This document shows, in pieces, positions 8,301 through 12,979 of a stretch of 12,979 nucleotides of DNA. The position numbers and the translations under genes are program-made. Source of the stretch: Desulfobacteraceae bacterium (GTDB taxonomy: Bacteria > Desulfobacterota > DSM-4660 > Desulfatiglandales > Desulfatiglandaceae); the NCBI GenBank assembly GCA_030589225.1, contig JAUUWD010000011.1, positions 1 to 12,979 on the forward strand, in the 5' to 3' direction. Numbering within the stretch: the first letter of the stretch is position 1; each line of letters starts with the position of its first letter. The notes below the pieces were generated by a model. That model saw only the letters and a list, made by a program, of their open reading frames with translations. It did not search any database and had not been told where the DNA came from.

Positions 8301-8790
8301 CAATCCCCGCTTCCGAAAGGTTGAAGGGCAGTTCGAGTATGTCATTGCCTGGGCAAAAGAGACTTCAATCGGTCAGGACATTGTAGTTTGTCAGGACGAC
8401 ATAAGGGCGATTCAGCTTGGTAAAGGCGCCATGTACGCTGGGAGCAAAATCCTGATGCAAACCCTGGGTGTGGAAGAGGTAGACAAGATCATCTTGGCTG
8501 GTGCCTTTGGAAGTTATATAGACAAACAATCAGCAGCCGTACTGGGGATGTTCCCTGACTGCGAGGAGGACAAGGTGTATTCTGTGGGAAATGCCGCTGG
8601 TGATGGTGCCCGCATGGCCCTCCTTAACGTGGACAAGAGGAAGGAGGCTGATGAGTTCGCCGGGAAGGTGGAATATATAGAACTGACTGTATCTCCTGAG
8701 TTTGAAAGGACTTTTGCTAAGTCAATGTGGATACCTCATATGAAGGATGAATTTCCCCACTTGAGTCACATTCTACCGCAAAAGAAGTGA
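5338..8790 (+). CDS. RACo-type corrinoid reductive activator with a GltD/NfnB-like NAD(P)H oxidoreductase nested in its ASKHA domain
   Basis: A 1150-residue protein of nested domains. Residues 1-112 are a [2Fe-2S] ferredoxin with C43-x5-C49-x2-C52...C97. Residues 113-210 match the linker and middle region of RACo. The ASKHA (DUF4445) ATPase starts at 211 (GLAVDVGTSTVAG) and runs through NPQVVYGEDVMSRI and VGNTCMHH to about 345. It is then interrupted by a complete GltD-like module. This has iron-sulfur cysteines C358, C362 and C401-x3-C405-x3-C409, FAD motif GSGPGG (454-459), NAD(P)H motif GAGSVA (582-587), FAD closure GVFAGGDV (723-730) and ESQRCLHCG (813-821). The ASKHA domain resumes near 836 with LPIEAGFVGAD, DIGTNGEI, GPAFEG, GLCGSG and LAGAFGSYID. 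RACo relatives use ATP to reduce inactive Co(II) corrinoid with ferredoxin-type electrons. Here NAD(P)H could feed FAD, the clusters and the [2Fe-2S] centre in one chain; that route is inferred. Without the insert the length (about 680) matches ordinary RACo. The fusion is in frame throughout. Confidence 0.93.
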   Translation: MPGNEDEKYLVIFQPSGCRGYIEKAKTLKEASVALGVDIEGVCGEKAICGTCKVRIEEGNFEKYGITSTRDNLSPIGPTERKFFNLQQEEEGYRLACQTKIMGDVVIFVPEESRMGKQVVRKAATDRPIEVKPAVKKYYVELKKATLEDTLGDWERLSNELSKKYDLSNLTIDYQVLMELQNAVRDGDWKVTASIWHEKEVIKVEPGLVEKVYGLAVDVGTSTVAGYLCDMTDGSVVTTGSMMNPQVVYGEDVMSRISFTMTNPNGLEILNGAILDGLNGIAEEVAAAAGIKRQDIVDMSIVGNTCMHHIFLNTDPKYIGRSPFPPSIHHSIDLKARDWGLKIEPEVEIAGKGTYPPCQVKCPAGVNGQDFSYLIAQGKFKEALELVRMAIPFAGVLGRICTHPCEAECERGDVDEPLSLRSLHRFIADYELREGREKTTPIEKTKEEMIAIIGSGPGGLACAYELVKNGYPVTVFETASKCGGMMRYGIPEYRLPREILDDEINYIEELGVEIKTNTLVESLEEIFNQGYKAIFLSTGAWTSQTLNIPDEDANGVIYALEFLKRVNSGEKVELGEKVAVIGAGSVAIDAARLSLRLGAKEVNLICLEATDLTCKDRMPAQDMEIEQAAEEGVIIHPSLGVAKILTEQDKVTSLETVRCVSVIDSEGRFAPEFAEGPAPIIKADTVIIAIGQKPDEKDFTEVDKAPFGTVKVEETTLETNIQGVFAGGDVVSGPADVISAVAAGKQAAISIELYLAGMDLKESRPAPLQRIEEVPKEGVETEARQAMPVLEPEKRKKLAEVELGYEDQMAMKESQRCLHCGVFAQKEASESAQTRGIGIRISPGAYIHVLPIEAGFVGADNIGVLIAEEPYKQDSIELIIDIGTNGEIILGNRERLISASCATGPAFEGAELKYGMRAAPGAIEKVEIDPVTKDVRFKVIDEERWNTEMKPEEVGAKGLCGSGIIDAIPQLFLAGIIDKTGRFKSDESNPRFRKVEGQFEYVIAWAKETSIGQDIVVCQDDIRAIQLGKGAMYAGSKILMQTLGVEEVDKIILAGAFGSYIDKQSAAVLGMFPDCEEDKVYSVGNAAGDGARMALLNVDKRKEADEFAGKVEYIELTVSPEFERTFAKSMWIPHMKDEFPHLSHILPQKK

Positions 8791-8824
8791 TTATGTAGCG
8801 TTTTCGAGACATCAAATAACAAAC

Positions 8825-8830
8825 AGGAGG
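8825..8830 (+). promoter_or_regulatory. Ribosome binding site of the second UroD-family gene
   Basis: AGGAGG lies 10 bases before the ATG at 8841, 50 bases after the activator stop. No terminator is seen between the two genes, so they are likely co-transcribed. Confidence 0.6.
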
Positions 8831-8840
8831 ATAAGGAACT

Positions 8841-9878
8841 ATGAACACCGAACTAAGTTCCAGAGAGAGGGTGCTTAAATGTTTCAGAGGGGAGAAGATA
8901 GACCGCTTGCCTGTCTTCAGCGGCTATGGGAATGTCACCGTACACGGACTTGAGAAATATGGCTGGAGATTTGCCGAGATACATGTGGACGCAAAAAAAA
9001 TGGCAAACATGGCTGCATCCACGCACCAGCTCTTCGGCTTTGAGTGTGCAGTGGTCCCCTTTGATATGGGGGTCGAGGCCGAAGCCTTAGGCGCCGGGGT
9101 TAACTTTTACGCCCATCACACTGATGTTGTTTATCCTACAATAGCCAGTAAGGTGGCGGAAAAAGTAATGGATCTGGACCTAAAGATACCATCGGATTTG
9201 GCAAAGGCGGGAAGGATACCATTAGTAGTAGAGGCAATTCGCCTTTTAAAAGAGGAGATAGGCGACCGAGTGGCTATAGGATCTTGGACCCTTGGGCCTT
9301 ACACATTGGCTGGGCAGCTCGTGGATATTGGAGATCTGGCAAAGATGACCTTCAAAAAGAAAGACATGGTAGATAAGGTCCTGGACGCTTTGGGTGAGGT
9401 GATTGTCGAGATATCGAGGATTTATCGGGAAGCAGGGGCCGATTATATGACCATCCGCGAGATGGGAGCGGGACCGGACATATTGAGCCCGCGCATTTTC
9501 AAAACCCTTATACGACCCCATCTGGAGAAAGTATTCGCCGCCATAGAATCGCCGAAAATCCTGCACATTTGCGGAGATACAAATACCATTGTTGAAGAGA
9601 TGGCCCTCTGTGGGGCTGATGCCATCAGCGTAGACCAAAAGAACGACGTGGCTGAATCCCGGAATAAGCTGGGCCCTGATGCGTTCATCTTGGGAAACAT
9701 CGATCCTTATATGGTGATTGTGAAAGGAAAACCGGATGACGTGGATAATGCCGTAAAGGAGGCCGTCGCCAACGGTGTCAATGCCATTTGGCCGGGGTGT
9801 GATATTTTCCCGACGGCCCCTAAGGAGAACATGAAGGCACTAATGGCAGCGGCACAAAAGTATGGTAAGCTCAGTTGA
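8841..9878 (+). CDS. MtaA/MtbA-like UroD-family cobamide methyltransferase
   Basis: A 345-residue protein of the UroD superfamily that looks like the methylcobamide methyltransferases MtaA/MtbA. It opens with the family start SSRERVLKCFRGEKIDRLPV (residues 6-25), carries VVPFDMGVEAEALG at 71-84, and shows the zinc ligands H242-x-C244 (LHICGDT) and C320 (WPGCDIFPTAP). In methanogens such enzymes methylate coenzyme M; a bacterium with an MtrH-type acceptor enzyme would not need that. It may be a second substrate:corrinoid methyltransferase, giving the corrinoid protein two entry points, or a partner of the first UroD protein. It is the last gene of the apparent core operon. The 165 bases after it contain no clear hairpin followed by a T-run. 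Confidence 0.85.
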   Translation: MNTELSSRERVLKCFRGEKIDRLPVFSGYGNVTVHGLEKYGWRFAEIHVDAKKMANMAASTHQLFGFECAVVPFDMGVEAEALGAGVNFYAHHTDVVYPTIASKVAEKVMDLDLKIPSDLAKAGRIPLVVEAIRLLKEEIGDRVAIGSWTLGPYTLAGQLVDIGDLAKMTFKKKDMVDKVLDALGEVIVEISRIYREAGADYMTIREMGAGPDILSPRIFKTLIRPHLEKVFAAIESPKILHICGDTNTIVEEMALCGADAISVDQKNDVAESRNKLGPDAFILGNIDPYMVIVKGKPDDVDNAVKEAVANGVNAIWPGCDIFPTAPKENMKALMAAAQKYGKLS

Positions 9879-10006
9879 GAGATCCTATTGTGTGCTGATG
9901 CTACAGGTGTAACAATTACCTATCCATAAATGGGCCGCTTGATTTGAGGGAGCATTGCTGATATGTGCTTAAGCAACCGGCTATGCCTTTCATTATCATT
10001 TTTTTG

Positions 10007-10035
10007 TTGACTTTCATCTCGTTTTGTACAAATAT
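10007..10035 (+). promoter_or_regulatory. Sigma70-type promoter candidate for the riboswitch transcript
   Basis: TTGACT (10007-10012) is followed after 17 bases by AAATAT (10030-10035). Transcription would then start near 10042, just at the 5' strand of riboswitch helix P1. The -35 box is good and the -10 box is weak; an alternative -10, TACAAA at 10027, has shorter spacing. The fit to the riboswitch start is the main support. Confidence 0.5.
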
Positions 10036-10041
10036 CTTTGC

Positions 10042-10223
10042 TTGTTCAGGTGCTCGTGTAGCTCAATAGGGAACCCCGTTAAAGTCGGGGACGGGCCCGC
10101 CGCTGTAGTCCTGCCCTTTCCAGATGGAAAAGGGAACCCTTTCAGCCTTGTGTGCCACTGTTCCAGACCGGGAATGGGAAGGCCGCTGAAAGGGCGGGAA
10201 AGTCAGAAGACCTGCCTGAACGG
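10042..10223 (+). ncRNA. Cobalamin riboswitch aptamer
   Basis: A B12-sensing RNA upstream of the B12 receptor gene. P1 closes with GTTCAGG (10044-10050) against CCTGAAC (10215-10221). CCCCG (10074-10078) pairs with CGGGG (10086-10090), followed by the conserved-type CCGCCGCTGTA. A hairpin CCCTTTCC/GGAAAAGGG spans 10114-10134. A perfect 10-bp helix joins 10137-10146 to 10185-10194 and encloses the conserved GCCACTG (10154-10160) and GGGAAGGC (10176-10183). The B12 box AGTCAGAAGACCTGCC (10201-10216) is the family hallmark. In known cases cobalamin binding lowers expression of downstream transport genes. Confidence 0.95.
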
Positions 10224-10281
10224 ATGGGCATGACCTTCGCGGACAGAGGGGCAGTCACAGGATCTTGAGGATAAAAAAGGG

Positions 10282-10322
10282 AAATCCCCGGATCGATTCA
10301 TTTCGGTCCGGGGATTTTTTTT
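10282..10322 (+). terminator. Intrinsic terminator, likely riboswitch expression platform
   Basis: AAATCCCCGGA (10282-10292) pairs perfectly with TCCGGGGATTT (10307-10317), and the right arm merges into a T-run (10315-10322). It lies 59 bases after P1 and about 100 bases before the btuB-like start, the position expected for cobalamin-induced transcription termination. I did not find a clear antiterminator partner by eye. Confidence 0.85.
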
Positions 10323-10410
10323 GAACTTAAGCTGACCAGGAGGAACTAAGGTTTTGTGGCTAAAATAGGGCAGAGCGGATTTAGTCGAAGAGTGAATTTA
10401 AAAAAGGCAG

Positions 10411-10416
10411 AGGAGG
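10411..10416 (+). promoter_or_regulatory. Ribosome binding site of the btuB-like gene
   Basis: AGGAGG lies 7 bases before the ATG at 10424, and the protein from that ATG begins with a good signal peptide, which together fix the start. Confidence 0.75.
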
Positions 10417-10423
10417 TCTTAAG

Positions 10424-12406
10424 ATGAAAAAATTGTTTGTTTTATCGGCAGTTTTGGTTATGTTATCAATTTCATGGTTTAGTCAGGCTCAAGAGAAAGA
10501 AAAGGCAATAACAGCGCTGGAAGAGGTAGTGGTAACCGCAACCAGGGTCGAAGAACAGAAAAAAGAGATCACCAGTAATGTAACCATTATTGATGAAGAA
10601 GAGATCAAGAATTCCTCGGCCAAGGATTTAGGGGATTTATTGGCTGAAGAAGGAATTGGACACATCCAGAAATACCCCGGCACCCTAACTACAATTGGTA
10701 TCCGTGGCTTCAGGACCGAAGCCCTCGGTAATGACCTGATGGGCCATGTCCTGATTTTGCTGAACGGACGGAGGGCAGGCACTGGTAATGCGGCCAAGAT
10801 TATGACCAAAAATATAGAGAGAGTGGAAATAATAAGAGGGCCTGCCTCTGTTCAGTATGGTTCAGCCGCTATTGGCGGAGTCGTAAACGTGATTACTAAA
10901 AAGGGAAGGGATAAACCCAGTGCGTTTGTTGAGGGAATGTTGGGAAGTTTTAGCTATACAGAAGGGAGTGTTGGGTTTTCAGGAAAAACCAAGGGATTTG
11001 ATTTCTCTGGAAGTTTTACCACAGAATCGATGGATGACTATGATACTGGCGATGGAGAAAAATATTACAATACAGGCTATGATCGCAAACAAAGCGCTAG
11101 CTTGAATCTCGGTTTTGAGTTTCTGCCTGAAAACCGTATTGGTCTCATCTACAATTATTTTAATGGCGATAAGATAGGTAACCCAAACTACCTTAGTCAA
11201 AACGATCTTGACGATTATTGGGATACAAGCAATAAGTCCATTGATTTCATCTATGAAGGTGGAATCCCAAACGGTCTGTTTTCCTGGAAGGCCAGATATT
11301 TTAGCGGAAAAGACGAAAATAAATGGACTGATCCAATCGCGAGCAACCCTGATTTCTGGGACGATGGTATTCCAAGCACAGTAGAGGTTGACCAAAAAGG
11401 GGCACAGGCACAGGTGTCTTATGATCAGGAATATTTATTGGTTACAGGCGGTTTCGATTGGGTGAATTACAAGACCGAAGATGATACATATAGTCCAAAA
11501 AAAACTGAATACAACAACCCAGCTTATTTTATCTTTGCAAAGGCAAAACTTTTTGATCAGAGGTTTATCATCTCTGGTGGTGTGAGATATGACGATTATA
11601 CGGTTGACATGAAAGATGAAGGGGGAAAAGAGAGAGATAATCACACTTCTCCCCGGGCAGGCGTGGCCTATCTTCTCACGGACTATCTGAAACTGAGAGC
11701 CAACTATGGGGAGGCATTCAAGATGCCTTCTGCCCGGCAATTGGCCGGCAATTATCCAGGTTTTCCAGGAAATTATGTGGGCAACCCCGATCTAAAACCC
11801 GAAACAAGCAATACAGTTGAAGGGGGGCTTGATATATCTTATGCGTCTTTTAATTCTTCCCTTACCTATTTCCATACGAATTTCAGGGACAAGATCCAGA
11901 CTGCTTCTACATCAACCAGTGACATAACATGGGAAAACGTTGGGAAAGCTGAAATAGAAGGCTTTGAGGCTGAGTTCTCCTATGACATAGGGGCGAGTTT
12001 TGCATGGGATTTTGAGTTGAAACCTTACGTAAGTTTTGTTTATCTGACAGAGTATAAAGACAAGGAAACAGGCGAAGATCTCAAGTATACCCCTGACCTT
12101 AACGTATCTTACGGTATTACCTTCTCCGATTTTAATGGCTTTTCCTCTAATTTAAATTTTGCCTACGCTGGAGAACAATGGGTGGATGACTGGGAAAGCG
12201 GGGTGTGGCCGGCGCCTGTCATAAAAAAAGGTAGCTTTACGGTTGCCAATTTCACAATCGCCAAAAGGATACTCGATTTTCAAAAATATGGATCAATGAC
12301 TTTAAAAGGGGAGATTCAAAACCTTTTTAACAAGGATTATTCCTACGTCAAGGGCTATCCAATGCCCGGGAGAAGTTTCTTCCTTGGTCTGAGGTATGCA
12401 TTCTAA
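10424..12406 (+). CDS. btuB: TonB-dependent outer-membrane cobalamin receptor (BtuB-like)
   Basis: A 660-residue TonB-dependent receptor that would import corrinoids through the outer membrane using TonB/ExbBD energy. Residues 1-22 are a Sec signal peptide (MKK, hydrophobic core, cleavage probably after SQA). A TonB box EEVVVTA lies at 33-39. The plug domain spans about 45-160 and includes IGIRGF and the classic end NIERVEIIRGPASVQYGSAA followed by GGVVNVITKK. The rest is a 22-strand-type barrel rich in alternating aromatic and polar residues, with the receptor C-terminal motif ending in FFLGLRYAF, whose final Phe is the usual outer-membrane assembly signal. The cobalamin riboswitch directly upstream is the main reason to assign B12 rather than iron-siderophore transport. 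Length fits BtuB (about 600-660). No BtuFCD genes are visible here. Confidence 0.88.
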   Translation: MKKLFVLSAVLVMLSISWFSQAQEKEKAITALEEVVVTATRVEEQKKEITSNVTIIDEEEIKNSSAKDLGDLLAEEGIGHIQKYPGTLTTIGIRGFRTEALGNDLMGHVLILLNGRRAGTGNAAKIMTKNIERVEIIRGPASVQYGSAAIGGVVNVITKKGRDKPSAFVEGMLGSFSYTEGSVGFSGKTKGFDFSGSFTTESMDDYDTGDGEKYYNTGYDRKQSASLNLGFEFLPENRIGLIYNYFNGDKIGNPNYLSQNDLDDYWDTSNKSIDFIYEGGIPNGLFSWKARYFSGKDENKWTDPIASNPDFWDDGIPSTVEVDQKGAQAQVSYDQEYLLVTGGFDWVNYKTEDDTYSPKKTEYNNPAYFIFAKAKLFDQRFIISGGVRYDDYTVDMKDEGGKERDNHTSPRAGVAYLLTDYLKLRANYGEAFKMPSARQLAGNYPGFPGNYVGNPDLKPETSNTVEGGLDISYASFNSSLTYFHTNFRDKIQTASTSTSDITWENVGKAEIEGFEAEFSYDIGASFAWDFELKPYVSFVYLTEYKDKETGEDLKYTPDLNVSYGITFSDFNGFSSNLNFAYAGEQWVDDWESGVWPAPVIKKGSFTVANFTIAKRILDFQKYGSMTLKGEIQNLFNKDYSYVKGYPMPGRSFFLGLRYAF

Positions 12407-12524
12407 ACCACGAGTGCCTAAACGAAAACCAACAATATTAGCAGGTTGGATTAAGGCCCGCTAACGGCGAGGCAAAACCCAACGAACCGATTTTGGTATT
12501 TTATTCATACACCAGTAGGCTTAT

Positions 12525-12530
12525 GAGGAG
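12525..12530 (+). promoter_or_regulatory. Ribosome binding site of the second adenosyltransferase gene
   Basis: GAGGAG lies 6 bases before the ATG at 12537. The 130-base gap after the receptor gene shows only a weak CCAAC...GTTGG hairpin without a T-run, so read-through from the riboswitch-controlled transcript is likely. Confidence 0.6.
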
Positions 12531-12536
12531 TACAAC

Positions 12537-12979
12537 ATGAAAGGATACATTCAGGTTTATACAGGTAATGGCAAAGGGAAAACGACAGCGGCCCTGGGAC
12601 TTGCCCTCCGTGCCGCCGGTGCTGGTTTTAAGGTCTATATTGCCCAGTTTGTAAAAGGAATGAAATATAGCGAACTGAATATCCTGCCAAGGCTTTCTGA
12701 CTATATTACACTAAAGCAATACGGCCGGGATTGTTTTATCGAAAGAGAACCTACAAAGGAAGATATCCAGGCTGCACAGGAAGGCCTCAAAGAGGTCAAA
12801 GAGATTATGTGTTCAGGCGAATATCAGATGATTATCCTCGATGAAGCCAATATTGCCAACTATTTTAATCTTTTTTCCGTAGACGATTTGCTTGACTTCA
12901 TGCGGGAGAAGCCAAAAGGTGTTGAACTGGTGATAACTGGCAGGAAAGCAGACACCAGGGTTATAGAGGCGGCTGATCT
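12537..12979 (+). CDS. cobO: Corrinoid adenosyltransferase CobO/BtuR (3' partial)
   Basis: The first 147 codons of an ATP:cob(I)alamin (or cobyrinic acid a,c-diamide) adenosyltransferase; the gene runs off the window. Family marks are canonical: P-loop GNGKGKTT at residues 11-18, VYIAQFVKGMKYSE, a Walker-B-like MIILDEANIA and VELVITGRKA. About 25-35 residues, including the KARKGIEF-type end, should lie beyond the window. It follows the riboswitch-controlled receptor gene, as expected for a B12 salvage pair in which imported corrinoid is adenosylated. It keeps the P-loop lysine and TGR arginine that the homologue at 2684 lacks, which makes it the more likely housekeeping enzyme. Confidence 0.9.
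   Translation, partial: MKGYIQVYTGNGKGKTTAALGLALRAAGAGFKVYIAQFVKGMKYSELNILPRLSDYITLKQYGRDCFIEREPTKEDIQAAQEGLKEVKEIMCSGEYQMIILDEANIANYFNLFSVDDLLDFMREKPKGVELVITGRKADTRVIEAAD

Larger units (their letters stand above)
9879..10423. other. 545-base regulatory gap before the B12 uptake genes
   Basis: Contains, in order, about 125 bases with no feature I can name, a promoter candidate (10007-10035), a cobalamin riboswitch (10042-10223), a linker, an intrinsic terminator (10282-10322) and about 100 bases leading to the btuB-like start. A short open frame at 10024-10233 overlaps the riboswitch and is not a gene. Confidence 0.7.

Noticed and set aside
5338..8790. Activator read as separate genes (RACo and GltD) wrongly joined
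   Set aside because: The frame is continuous, no stop or start signals occur at the junctions, and the ASKHA motifs appear in correct order only when both flanks are taken together.
10024..10233. 69-codon open frame
   Set aside because: It overlaps the cobalamin riboswitch almost entirely; the RNA structure explains the sequence.

Overview
The window reads as part of a chromosome from a strictly anaerobic, Gram-negative (diderm) bacterium with a corrinoid-based C1 metabolism. Anaerobiosis is suggested by an oxygen-sensitive 4-hydroxybutyryl-CoA-dehydratase-type enzyme and an ATP-driven corrinoid activator. The outer membrane is shown by a TonB-dependent receptor. A Desulfobacterota-like lineage would fit, but that is inference from gene style and a common dispersed palindrome, not from a marker gene. 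All convincing genes lie on the + strand.

Layout. Bases 2-1384 hold the 3' part of an AbfD-like [4Fe-4S]/FAD dehydratase-family gene. Bases 1473-2516 encode a first zinc-type UroD-family methyltransferase. Bases 2684-3211 encode a divergent corrinoid adenosyltransferase-like P-loop protein. A 385-base gap follows, carrying an 89-base palindromic dispersed repeat. Bases 3597-8790 are the core: an MtrH-family methyltransferase, a B12-binding corrinoid protein with an intact DxHxxG motif, and a 1150-residue activator. A second UroD-family methyltransferase, of MtaA/MtbA style, follows at 8841-9878. After a 545-base gap with a promoter candidate, a cobalamin riboswitch and an intrinsic terminator come a BtuB-like TonB receptor (10424-12406) and a second, canonical CobO, which runs off the end (12537-12979).

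How the genes work together (inference). The central genes have the full part list of a three-component methyltransferase system of the MtvABC/MtoABCD kind. The UroD-family enzyme(s) would demethylate a substrate and load the corrinoid protein. The MtrH-like enzyme would pass the methyl group to a tetrahydropterin (H4folate or H4methanopterin). The activator would rescue corrinoid oxidised to Co(II). The flanking riboswitch, B12 receptor and adenosyltransferases supply and tailor cobalamin. The substrate is not identifiable from sequence. The AbfD-like gene at the upstream edge hints that the demethylated product, or a CoA ester of it, may be processed further.

The standout feature is the activator. 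A RACo-type protein ([2Fe-2S] ferredoxin, linker/middle region, ASKHA ATPase) is interrupted inside its ASKHA domain by a complete GltD/NfnB-like NAD(P)H:FAD oxidoreductase with its own iron-sulfur cysteines, after which the ASKHA domain resumes. This looks like a one-polypeptide NAD(P)H- and ATP-driven corrinoid reductase.
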